Shown: piece by piece, positions 27,396-34,598 of the stretch | How positions within the stretch are numbered: the stretch's first letter is position 1 | How the letters are laid out: each line of letters begins with the position of its first letter | NCBI GenBank assembly: GCA_964563755.1 | Contig: CAZLYC010000013.1 | Span: 1-50,481, forward strand | Reading direction: 5' to 3' | From: JABMQF01 sp964563755 | GTDB taxonomy: Archaea; Nanobdellota; Nanobdellia; Woesearchaeales; UBA11576 | Length of the DNA stretch: 50,481 nucleotides | Program-made: the position numbers and the translations under genes | The notes under the pieces: model-generated | Told to the model about the DNA's origin: nothing | The model's input: the letters and a program-made list of their open reading frames with translations, nothing else | The model's database searches: none

Positions 27396-28250
27396 TCATT
27401 TCTTATTCTTTGAATAAAGCATTCCTGTTTTAGCAAGACCTTCTTCTGTAGGAACATACTCGAGCAATGCCTCTGCATCAAAACCGCCTAGCTTCTCCAA
27501 GAACGAGACTGCCTCGTCAATACCGCCCAACTTATCGATTAGCTCCATATCAAGCGCATCCTTTCCAAGATATGCCCTTCCATCAGCATACATCCTTATC
27601 TTAGATACAGGCATCTTGCGGTTCTTAGCAACTGTCCTTATGAAATAATCATGCGTCTTATCTATCTCCCCTTGTATTATCTTCCTCTCTTCATCAGTAA
27701 AACTTCGCGCATTGCTGCCCATGTCCTTGAATTTCCCTGCCTTGAACCCATCATACTCCACGCCAAGCTTCTTCATCCTCTGCTCATAATTCATGTGCTC
27801 AACCAGGACACCTATACTGCCTATGCGGCTCAATGGATTAGCTATTATTGCTTCGCATGTCGATGCAATCCAATAAGCTCCAGATGTAGCTGCACTGTGA
27901 ACAAGCGCTACTTTCGGCACCTCAATCTTATTTATGTAATCCGCAACATCAGATGAAGCGACCGGCTGCCCTCCAGGAGAATCTATATCAAATATTATAC
28001 CTTGCACCCTATCTTCAAGAGCGGTTGCCACACAAGACCTAACATAATTAGGCGTGATGACATACTTAGAATCGCCATCTCTAGAAATCCCAGACCAATC
28101 CAGGTCGCCTGTTATCTCTCCCCTAAGATATATTACACCGATGCTATCAAGCTGACTTTCGATAGAAATCTGCTGTTCCTCTTTTGCGGATGAAACAGTA
28201 GATGATATCAATCTTTCAACAAGTGCTTTACCTTTAGCGAATATACTCAT
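27396..28250 (-). CDS. sppA: SppA-type (S49) signal peptide peptidase-like protease
   Basis: The protein has 284 residues. S49 proteases cleave leftover signal peptides within the membrane using a Ser-Lys dyad. The oxyanion segment DSPGGQ, the nucleophile segment TSGAYWIAS and the lysine segment GKFKDMGS are all present and in family order, so the enzyme should be active. Archaeal SppA proteins normally have an N-terminal membrane anchor; none is seen here, because the first 40 residues are charged and Ser-rich. It could be cytoplasmic or bound peripherally. The ATG at 28250 follows a GGTG-containing stretch; TTG and GTG codons just upstream are in frame. Element D abuts its 3' end. Confidence 0.87.
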   Translation of the reverse strand: MSIFAKGKALVERLISSTVSSAKEEQQISIESQLDSIGVIYLRGEITGDLDWSGISRDGDSKYVITPNYVRSCVATALEDRVQGIIFDIDSPGGQPVASSDVADYINKIEVPKVALVHSAATSGAYWIASTCEAIIANPLSRIGSIGVLVEHMNYEQRMKKLGVEYDGFKAGKFKDMGSNARSFTDEERKIIQGEIDKTHDYFIRTVAKNRKMPVSKIRMYADGRAYLGKDALDMELIDKLGGIDEAVSFLEKLGGFDAEALLEYVPTEEGLAKTGMLYSKNKK

Positions 28251-28351
28251 CAACACCAACCCCTTTTTGTTTTTAACATCATAGGGTAAGCTTGCTTAAA
28301 AAGGTTTGATGCTGCTTTTTTATCAATAAGCAATACACGAAAGAAATACAA

Positions 28352-29641
28352 CTATCCGAAGACAAGCCAGATGAAACCAGAAGCAAATGCGACAGCAACT
28401 ATTGTAAACGGCAGACCCATCTTGACAAAATCAAAGAAACTGGTGTCATACCCTCTGTTCCTCAAAAGACCTACCCCGACTATGTTAGCAGATGCTCCTA
28501 CAGGAGTTATATTACCGCCGACACTTGCACCGATAAGAAGCCCAAAGTAAAGCACATACGGAGATGCCTGCGCGTGCTCTGCTACCATCTGCACAACAGG
28601 AAGCATAGCGACAACGTAAGGAACATTATCGATGAATCCCGACATGAACATAGAAATGACCACAATAAGGATGAATGCGTAAAATAAATTCGTCCCGGTG
28701 ATGCTATAAATCATCTTAGCTATGTCCCCTATGATGCCTGTCCTTGAAAGAGACTCAACCATTATGAATACAGCAATTATGAAAAACGCTGTACCCCAAT
28801 CCATATCAGTGACTGCGCGAAACACACTCTTCTCATTCTTTCTTTTCTCTTCAACTATCCAAAAAAGACAGAAGATACCTGCGACCATGCAGACAATCCC
28901 TGCAGAGTAAGGCATCACCTTTTCTATGACTGAACCCAGGGCAAGTATGACCACCATAGCTACGAGCATATACGTTGGAAAAAAGCTCTTAACCTCAATC
29001 TCTTCAAAATGATGCGAAGGATGCTCATACTTCCTGAAGAAGAAATAAAGCACAATAAGTGATGCTGCCATACCTATCTGGACTGCAAAGAAAAGCCCCG
29101 GAACACCATTAAAAAAGAAGAAATCGTTAAAACTCATCCCAGTATGCCCTGCAAGAAGCATGCTTGGAGGGTCCCCTACAAGCGTCGCTACACCCTGAAG
29201 GTTCGAACTGATTGCTGCACCGAAAATCATCGGGACAGGAGATACGTTCATCTTCTTAGCAAGAGAGAAAATTATAGGAGCGACAATAAGGACGCAAGCT
29301 ACATTCTCGATAACTGCTGAAAGAAAACCCGTGAAAGCACAGACAAGAAGCATAGCAACCCACGTATGCTTTGCGTGATTGACAAACCATATCGCAAGAT
29401 AATCCGGAAGCCTTGAACGTATCAATGCCTCTGCAATGAAAAGCATCCCGACATAGATTCCAAGAACATCCCAGTTTATGGACGCCCATGCTGAACCCAG
29501 GTCAACCGCTCCAACAAAAAAAACCAGAGCGACACCTATCCAGATGATCATCGTCTTCTTCTTATAGAAAAATACGATAAGAGCATAGATTATGACAAAA
29601 ATCGCACCAGTCAAAATCTCCAATGTCTTAGCGTCCAACAA
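28352..29641 (-). CDS. SLC13/ArsB-type ion transporter (ArsB/NhaD/CitMHS superfamily)
   Basis: The protein has 429 residues and about 11 membrane helices. Two internal inverted halves carry the superfamily's conserved turns: AAISSNLQGVATLVGDPPSMLL in the first half and IGASVGGNITPVGASANIVG in the second, preceded by FIDNVPYV. Members move arsenite, sodium/protons, or di- and tricarboxylates; the substrate cannot be read from sequence here. Translation starts at TTG, with AGAGGTG a few bases upstream; no ATG is suitable. A TATA-like box (TTTTTATACA) lies at 29674-29683. It is divergent from the SemiSWEET operon. Confidence 0.87.
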   Translation of the reverse strand: MLDAKTLEILTGAIFVIIYALIVFFYKKKTMIIWIGVALVFFVGAVDLGSAWASINWDVLGIYVGMLFIAEALIRSRLPDYLAIWFVNHAKHTWVAMLLVCAFTGFLSAVIENVACVLIVAPIIFSLAKKMNVSPVPMIFGAAISSNLQGVATLVGDPPSMLLAGHTGMSFNDFFFFNGVPGLFFAVQIGMAASLIVLYFFFRKYEHPSHHFEEIEVKSFFPTYMLVAMVVILALGSVIEKVMPYSAGIVCMVAGIFCLFWIVEEKRKNEKSVFRAVTDMDWGTAFFIIAVFIMVESLSRTGIIGDIAKMIYSITGTNLFYAFILIVVISMFMSGFIDNVPYVVAMLPVVQMVAEHAQASPYVLYFGLLIGASVGGNITPVGASANIVGVGLLRNRGYDTSFFDFVKMGLPFTIVAVAFASGFIWLVFG

Positions 29642-29673
29642 AACACCTCTAATGCTGCTAAAAACACGCTAGT

Positions 29674-29683
29674 TGTATAAAAA
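29674..29683 (-). promoter_or_regulatory. TATA box for the SLC13-type transporter
   Basis: The minus strand reads CATTTTTATACAAC, centred ~37 bases before the TTG start, leaving a short leader of about 12 bases that contains the AGAGGTG ribosome binding site. Confidence 0.45.
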
Positions 29684-29717
29684 TGTATTGCTGACAACCA
29701 CGACCCCTCCCGTAATA

Positions 29718-29728
29718 AAATATTTAAA
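29718..29728 (+). promoter_or_regulatory. TATA box for the SemiSWEET operon
   Basis: AAATATTTAAA lies ~28 bases before the ATG at 29751, and no ribosome binding site is seen, consistent with a leaderless transcript. Confidence 0.5.
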
Positions 29729-29750
29729 CAGCAGCGCAGATTAGCCTAGT

Positions 29751-30086
29751 ATGCACCACGAAATACATCACATACACAAAAGAAAAAGATTCCATGAAAA
29801 GCTTGAAGAATACCCTCACGAGAATAAATGGGTAAGAAGGCTCGATACGTTCCTGCTTTTCGTCGCAGCGATAGGACCGCTTATGTGCCTGCCACAGATA
29901 CTTAAGATATACTACTACAAGAACGCTTCAGGAGTTTCAGTATTAAGTTTCAGTCTATTCGCATTCTTCAACATACCCTGGATAGTCTATGGATTCGTGC
30001 ATAAAGAAAAACCAATCTATGTAGCATACATACTGTGGTTCATCACAAATATAACAGTAGTGATTGGAGCATTGATATACTCATGA
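29751..30086 (+). CDS. SemiSWEET-family sugar transporter
   Basis: The protein has 111 residues: a His/Lys/Glu-rich N-terminal ~30 residues, then three membrane helices. The PQ-loop signature is clear (MCLPQILKIYYYKNASGVS), followed by FNIPWIVYGFVHKEKPI. SemiSWEETs are three-helix proteins that dimerise to pass sugars along a gradient. The family is usually ~85-95 residues, and the extra N-terminal basic tail accounts for the added length. It opens a four-gene operon and its stop overlaps the next start as ATGA. Confidence 0.9.
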   Translation: MHHEIHHIHKRKRFHEKLEEYPHENKWVRRLDTFLLFVAAIGPLMCLPQILKIYYYKNASGVSVLSFSLFAFFNIPWIVYGFVHKEKPIYVAYILWFITNITVVIGALIYS

Positions 30087-30637
30087 AATATGTAATAGAA
30101 CATATGGACAAGGAACTCTGGGAATGGAGCCAGATAGAATACAAGAACATATCAAAATCCGTCGGAAAAGACAACCTGATAATAACCAATGTAAAAAAGA
30201 CAGACCTCGAAAAATTAAAAAATATCTGCTCCGCAAAGACAGAAAGCGTGATGAAACTCGGATACGAGAAAGCATGCATCCTTGACCCTAACTCAGATGA
30301 GACACTAGTCCCATCGGACGCAAAGAAGTTTAACTATCTCATCTTCGGCGGAATACTCGGCAATGACCCTCCAGAAGCAAGGACAAAAGACCTTGTTATA
30401 GAAACAGCAGAGCGAAGGAATCTTGGAAAGGACCAATTCTCTACAGACAACGCAGTCATGGTCGCGAAAAAGATAATTGACGGAACACCACTTTCAAAAC
30501 TGAAATTCATCGATGGTTTCACTCTCGAGATAGATGATGGAGAAGAGATAATCCTACCGTACAAATATCTTATTGTGGATGGAAAGCCATACATATCAGA
30601 CGAGATAGTAGAATACATAAAAAAACACGGATTCTAA
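30083..30637 (+). CDS. Sfm1-like SPOUT methyltransferase (DUF431)
   Basis: The protein has 184 residues; the ATG overlaps the SemiSWEET stop. The sequence follows the DUF431 pattern closely: MKYVIEHMDKELWEWSQIEY at the start, CILDP, FGGILGNDPPEARTKDL, DQFSTDNAV and LPYKYLIVDGKPYISDEI. These are SPOUT-fold enzymes with a trefoil knot that binds S-adenosylmethionine. The yeast member Sfm1 methylates an arginine on ribosomal protein Rps3. The archaeal substrate is unknown to me, though a translation-related protein is likely. Glycine-rich GGILGNDPP is the probable SAM-binding loop. Confidence 0.88.
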   Translation: MKYVIEHMDKELWEWSQIEYKNISKSVGKDNLIITNVKKTDLEKLKNICSAKTESVMKLGYEKACILDPNSDETLVPSDAKKFNYLIFGGILGNDPPEARTKDLVIETAERRNLGKDQFSTDNAVMVAKKIIDGTPLSKLKFIDGFTLEIDDGEEIILPYKYLIVDGKPYISDEIVEYIKKHGF

Positions 30638-30638
30638 A

Positions 30639-31370
30639 ATGAAACCTGTCGAGGTCATAAAGGGAATAGAGATGATAGACCTTGCGCTGTATCTGAAAGA
30701 AGAGCGAATACTCATCATAGCAGATCTGCACATAGGAATAGAAGAGTCTCTTGTAAAGCAAGGTATACTGATACCTAAATTCCACTTCAGGGACCTTGTG
30801 CAGAAAGTCGAACACATATTTTCTGTCCTAGAAGAAAACAAAAGACCTGTAAATACAATAATCATAAATGGCGACCTGAAGCACGAATTCGGCACAATAT
30901 CTGATGAAGAATGGAGAAATACCATTAAGATGATAGACTACCTTTCACGCAAGTGCGAAAAGATAGTCCTGATACAAGGAAACCACGACAAGATACTTGG
31001 CCCCATAGCTGATAAGAGAAAAGTCCAGCTTGTACAGAGCTTATTCATAGGAGACAAAGCGGTAATCCACGGAGACAGGAAAGAGGAGTTTCCAAGCTCT
31101 GTAAAGACAATAATCATCGGCCACGACCATCCTGCAGCATCTGTCTCTGAAGGCATAAGGACAGAGAAATACAAATGCTTCCTCACAGGAAAATACGAAG
31201 GCAAGACAATCATTGTTCAGCCATCCCTGAACCCTCTGACAGAAGGAACAGATGTGACAAAAGACCTGCTTCTCAGCCCTTACCTGAAAAAAGAACTCAG
31301 AAATTTTGACATATATATCATCGCGGATGAAATTTACAACTTCGGAAAACTAAAAAAGCTTTATAAATAG
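30639..31370 (+). CDS. Metallophosphoesterase, COG1407 / SbcD-related archaeal family
   Basis: The protein has 243 residues and starts two bases after the preceding stop. Calcineurin-type metal motifs are in order: IADLHIG (D-x-H), NGDLKHE (GD), QGNHDK (GNHD), VIHGD and IGHDHP (GHxH). The set marks a two-metal phosphoesterase of the archaeal SbcD-related family (TIGR00024). These are thought to be nucleases or phosphodiesterases linked to DNA or RNA metabolism; the substrate is not known from sequence. All metal ligands are present, so it should be active. Confidence 0.9.
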   Translation: MKPVEVIKGIEMIDLALYLKEERILIIADLHIGIEESLVKQGILIPKFHFRDLVQKVEHIFSVLEENKRPVNTIIINGDLKHEFGTISDEEWRNTIKMIDYLSRKCEKIVLIQGNHDKILGPIADKRKVQLVQSLFIGDKAVIHGDRKEEFPSSVKTIIIGHDHPAASVSEGIRTEKYKCFLTGKYEGKTIIVQPSLNPLTEGTDVTKDLLLSPYLKKELRNFDIYIIADEIYNFGKLKKLYK

Positions 31371-31380
31371 ACGTTCTATT

Positions 31381-32319
31381 ATGCCAGATATGATATTCGG
31401 AGCGATAGAAATAGCGATGTTGATACTGTTCTCTCTTGCACTAGTTGACGCTCTGCGTCACTTCCAGAACAACAGGCACAAGATATTGCTTCTCATACTT
31501 GCGTTCATCTATGCGCTCATATTTGAGAACGTGAACATAGCCATATCCACAGGAGATATAGGAAGCTACGTCTACAATGTAGGATTCAACCTGTTCATCT
31601 GGAAAACCCCTCTTTTTGTCGCTCTCGCATGGTCTGTACTAATCTATACATCCATGCAGCTGACAGATATGATAAAACTCAAGACCCTGACAAGACCATT
31701 CCTTGACGCACTACTCGTCGTAATCATAGACCTGACTCTTGATGTCGTGGCTGAAAGGCAGGGACTCTGGGCATGGATAGGCTATGGCGCTACAGACGGC
31801 TGGTTCGGAGTGCCTGCGAATAACTTCATAGGATGGATGTTCGTCACATTCATATTCAGCTTCCTGTTCAGGTACTTCACAAGGACAGACAATGACATGA
31901 TAAACAAGGCAACAAGGACAGAATTCTACCTTTTGCTCCCAGCATTCGCATACCTCGCGATGCTTGTCATGTTCAGTCTTGTAAACCTCGCAGAAAGCCT
32001 ATTCGGACTCACAAAATCAGAAGAGATATTCATACTATGGGCAATAGTGATACTATTCGCTTCAATGCTTAGATGGGCAAAGCACAAGCCAGTACACATA
32101 TTCCAGATAGACAAGTACACATTGTTCCTGATAATATTCACAAGACTCTTATTCTACGCGTACATAGTCATAAGCATAGCATACATGAGAGTATACGCTG
32201 AGACACTAGCAATAATACTGATACTTATACTCTCAATCGCCGCAGAAGTCTTGGTCTACCAGGCAGCATTCGGCAAATGGGGAGTGCATGAAGTGAAGAC
32301 AGAACTGGATCATCTATAA
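31381..32319 (+). CDS. Carotenoid-biosynthesis (DUF422/CruF-like) membrane protein
   Basis: The protein has 312 residues with about eight membrane helices. The central motif set DLTLDVVAERQGLWAW and WFGVPANNFIGW matches the DUF422 carotenoid-biosynthesis family, which includes CruF carotenoid 1,2-hydratases and bisanhydrobacterioruberin hydratase. In the family these acidic residues lie close to the bilayer face and act in water addition to the carotenoid end. The rest is more diverged and the protein is slightly long, so a carotenoid substrate is not certain; no phytoene synthase or desaturase is in the window. It is the last gene of the SemiSWEET operon, followed by a hairpin at 32322-32343. 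Confidence 0.75.
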   Translation: MPDMIFGAIEIAMLILFSLALVDALRHFQNNRHKILLLILAFIYALIFENVNIAISTGDIGSYVYNVGFNLFIWKTPLFVALAWSVLIYTSMQLTDMIKLKTLTRPFLDALLVVIIDLTLDVVAERQGLWAWIGYGATDGWFGVPANNFIGWMFVTFIFSFLFRYFTRTDNDMINKATRTEFYLLLPAFAYLAMLVMFSLVNLAESLFGLTKSEEIFILWAIVILFASMLRWAKHKPVHIFQIDKYTLFLIIFTRLLFYAYIVISIAYMRVYAETLAIILILILSIAAEVLVYQAAFGKWGVHEVKTELDHL

Positions 32320-32321
32320 AA

Positions 32322-32343
32322 CAAAGCTTTAACTAAAGCTTTG
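32322..32343. terminator. Hairpin between convergent operons
   Basis: CAAAGCTTT and AAAGCTTTG form a 9 bp stem around the loop AACT, three bases after the end of the CruF-like gene and before the convergent apt stop. There is no T-tract, so termination is uncertain; it could equally stabilise the 3' ends of both transcripts. Confidence 0.4.
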
Positions 32344-32387
32344 ATGCAAAAGGTACGGCATTCGCTTCGCTCAGCCACACTAAATAA

Positions 32388-32918
32388 CTATTCTCCCTCG
32401 AATTCTACAAGTGAAAAGAATTTGTAACCTTTTTCTTCCAGCCTCTTCCTTCCGCCGACTTCTGGTAAATCAACTATGAACGCCATCTCAACTACAACTC
32501 CACCTAATTTTTCTATTAGTGCTGCTGCAGCGAGACTGGTACCCCCGCTCGCAAGTAGATCATCTACAATTAGAACTTTGTCACCCTTATTTATCGCATC
32601 CTGATGCACTTCTATCTTGTCCTTGCCATACTCAAGAGAATATTCGTGGCTCACAGTCTTATGCGGCAGCTTGCCTGCTTTCCTTATCGGAACGAATCCT
32701 TTGCCGAGCTGGTGGGCAATCGCACCACCGAGAATGAAACCTCTTGCTTCAAGACCGACAATAACATCTATAGAAACATCAGTATAACGCTGGACAAACT
32801 CATCAATCACTTTCCTGAAACCCTGAGCGTCCTTTAGTAAAGTTGTTATGTCACGAAACATTATGCCTTGCTTAGGAAAATGCGGAATTGTCCTAATCTT
32901 TGATTTTATAGAATCCAT
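32388..32918 (-). CDS. apt: Adenine phosphoribosyltransferase
   Basis: The protein has 176 residues. It converts adenine and PRPP to AMP and pyrophosphate. The type I PRTase PRPP-binding loop VLIVDDLLASGGTS is intact, and FRDITTLL, GLEARGFILG and the flexible-loop region KLPHKTVSHEYSLEYG match Apt closely. GAGGTG six bases before the ATG overlaps the stop of mtnP, so translation is probably coupled. Its upstream partner makes adenine, giving a two-step methylthioadenosine salvage route. Confidence 0.96.
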   Translation of the reverse strand: MDSIKSKIRTIPHFPKQGIMFRDITTLLKDAQGFRKVIDEFVQRYTDVSIDVIVGLEARGFILGGAIAHQLGKGFVPIRKAGKLPHKTVSHEYSLEYGKDKIEVHQDAINKGDKVLIVDDLLASGGTSLAAAALIEKLGGVVVEMAFIVDLPEVGGRKRLEEKGYKFFSLVEFEGE

Positions 32919-32927
32919 CTTAGCACC

Positions 32928-33677
32928 TCATTTGATTTTAGGTATTGATTTTACCAACAGATTTGTGACTTTCTCTACATTCTGCCCAAAAATCTTTAGT
33001 ATATCGTCCCACGTGACCGGAGCTTCGTCCTCTTTCCAGCAATCATAGTCCGTCGACATGGCAACAGCAGCATAAGGAACACCTGCTTCATTAGCAAGAG
33101 CTGCCTCTGTTGCAATAGACATGTTAATCACATCTGCTTTCCAGCCCCTGAACATGTGCGACTCTGCACGTGTCGAGAATCTTGGACCTTCGATTGTGAC
33201 AACAGTGCCTTTCTCATGATGCTTGAGCTTAAGTTCCTTGCAGGTATCATTCAGCACTTTCCGCAGATTCTTGTCGAACGGATCTGCCATAGGAGTGTGC
33301 ACTGGCTTATGGGGCGCGAATGACTCATGAAACGTCATCTTCCTCTGCTTGGTAAAATCAATGAACTGGTCAAGTATGACAAAATCTCCCCTTCCAATCT
33401 CCTGCTTCAAGCTGCCTACTGCAGTTGTAGCAAGAATATGCGTGCACCCTGCGTCTTTTAATGCCTGGATGTTAGCCCTGAAATTAACTTGAGTTGGAGG
33501 AAGGGTATGCTCGCGGCCATGCCTTGCAAGAAGAACAACATCCACGCCAGAAATCTTGCCGACTTTTAGAGTAGAACTTGGCTCACCAAACTTTGTTTTA
33601 ACAACAATGTCTTTAGCGTCTTTGAGAATGTCCGGATTATCAAGTCCAGAACCACCGATTATGCCAATCTTTACCAC
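32928..33677 (-). CDS. mtnP: S-methyl-5'-thioadenosine phosphorylase
   Basis: The protein has 249 residues. It splits methylthioadenosine, a by-product of polyamine and SAM chemistry, to adenine and methylthioribose-1-phosphate. The phosphate loop GGSGLDNP, the RHGREH segment, TTAVGSL, IEGPRFSTRAESHMFRGW and VINMSIATEA are all present, as in MTAP/PNP family trimers or hexamers. GTG at 33677 is used with a nearby GGGGTGG ribosome binding site. The TATA box near 33717-33728 (minus strand AATATTTAAACC) leaves a leader of ~20 bases. It is followed by apt in the same transcript. Confidence 0.95.
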   Translation of the reverse strand: MVKIGIIGGSGLDNPDILKDAKDIVVKTKFGEPSSTLKVGKISGVDVVLLARHGREHTLPPTQVNFRANIQALKDAGCTHILATTAVGSLKQEIGRGDFVILDQFIDFTKQRKMTFHESFAPHKPVHTPMADPFDKNLRKVLNDTCKELKLKHHEKGTVVTIEGPRFSTRAESHMFRGWKADVINMSIATEAALANEAGVPYAAVAMSTDYDCWKEDEAPVTWDDILKIFGQNVEKVTNLLVKSIPKIK

Positions 33678-33716
33678 AATACCACCCCTATATTATAATA
33701 GACAACTACCGAGCTT

Positions 33717-33728
33717 GGTTTAAATATT
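33717..33728 (-). promoter_or_regulatory. TATA box for mtnP-apt
   Basis: AATATTTAAACC on the minus strand, ~45 bases before the GTG start. Element E begins 22 bases farther upstream. Confidence 0.45.
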
Positions 33729-33749
33729 TTTTGAATTTGAAACACAACA

Positions 33750-33846
33750 AGGAACGCCACCAAGCGAGCATCGGCAATAGAATCAAAAGACCTCGCAGTT
33801 TGGCAGACAGGAGCCGTCTTTACATTCATGCGAGCGTGGCGTTCCT
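33750..33846 (-). repeat. Stem-bounded intergenic element, copy E (inverted)
   Basis: The arms AGGAACGCCAC and GTGGCGTTCCT form a perfect 11 bp stem. On the minus strand the interior reads GCTCGC, 22 bases, TCTGCCAAACTGC, 25 bases and GCTCGCTTG. It is head-to-head with copy F, 19 bases away, between the divergent mtnP and 34038 promoters. Confidence 0.83.
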
Positions 33847-33865
33847 GTTCTTTTAACTTGTTCTC

Positions 33866-33967
33866 GTGTCAATGACTCGCTCGCATGGACTGTTCTTTTG
33901 TTGTTGTTCGCCGAACTGCATCAGGTATCTTGTGTGTTCTTTGAAGCTCACGGGGAGTCATTGACAC
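33866..33967 (+). repeat. Stem-bounded intergenic element, copy F
   Basis: The arms GTGTCAATGACTC and GAGTCATTGACAC form a perfect 13 bp stem, the longest in the window and unrelated in sequence to most others. The interior holds GCTCGC, 22 bases, TTCGCCGAACTGC, 26 bases and GCTCACGG, a variant of the right box. With E and the two promoters it fills the 360-base gap 33678-34037. Confidence 0.83.
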
Positions 33968-34005
33968 TTATTGTTATTTTTGTCTCTGTGGTGTCACTAA
34001 ACAAC

Positions 34006-34014
34006 CTTTAAATA
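34006..34014 (+). promoter_or_regulatory. TATA box for the 34038 gene pair
   Basis: CTTTAAATA lies ~28 bases before the ATG at 34038 without a ribosome binding site between, indicating a probable leaderless transcript. Confidence 0.5.
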
Positions 34015-34037
34015 AAACTTTCATCAGCAGTTCTCAT

Positions 34038-34598
34038 ATGAGCAAGTCAGGGCGTGAGGAAGGAAGAGTCAAAGTACATTCTCTTGGATATATGGAGGAG
34101 AAACTCAAGCGAAACCTCCGTAACAGCGTCGAAAGATACATCCTGACCGCTACAACTTTCATAAAAGTCGGAAACACATACAAGATATCTGAAAGGCTTG
34201 ACGAAAGGAAGAGCCAGGTATACGAAATAATACTCTGTTCTGAAGGCATAGAGGGCATAATAAACAACATAGAGACAGATGTCTCACTCGCATGCATAGT
34301 GCCGCAGGAGCTTGCAGAATCAAAAAGGATACTTTCCAAGATGGAGACAAAAACCGACAGCGGCTTCTACCACCACATAAGAAATTCTCTTCAACCATAC
34401 ATAGACACAGTCAATTTTCCGAACAAAGTGCGCGATATAGGATACATAATACGCGATACTGTGAGGCAGGATACCCTCTCCAGTGAAGAGGAAAAACTTT
34501 ACATAAAATCCCCTGAAGACATAAATTTCACAAGACAGACAATACGCATAATCGAGACAGAATACAAGAAGCTCAGGCGGAGGCTCGTAGGACTATGA
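34038..34598 (+). CDS. Unknown helical protein upstream of PhoH-like ATPase
   Basis: The protein has 186 residues. Not recognised. It is predicted mostly helical and highly charged, with a basic N-terminus (KLKRNLRNSVERY) and C-terminus (EYKKLRRRLVGL). There is no signal peptide or membrane helix. Its stop overlaps the next start as ATGA, so it is translated with the PhoH-like protein and may bind it or its RNA substrate. An ATG with TATA box at 34006-34014 supports this start. Confidence 0.7.
   Translation: MSKSGREEGRVKVHSLGYMEEKLKRNLRNSVERYILTATTFIKVGNTYKISERLDERKSQVYEIILCSEGIEGIINNIETDVSLACIVPQELAESKRILSKMETKTDSGFYHHIRNSLQPYIDTVNFPNKVRDIGYIIRDTVRQDTLSSEEEKLYIKSPEDINFTRQTIRIIETEYKKLRRRLVGL

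Noticed and set aside
32345..32385. Possible remnant of the element (GGCATTCGCTTCGCTCAG) between the CruF-like gene and apt
   Set aside because: Only a short GC-rich likeness; no arms, central box or spacing could be found.
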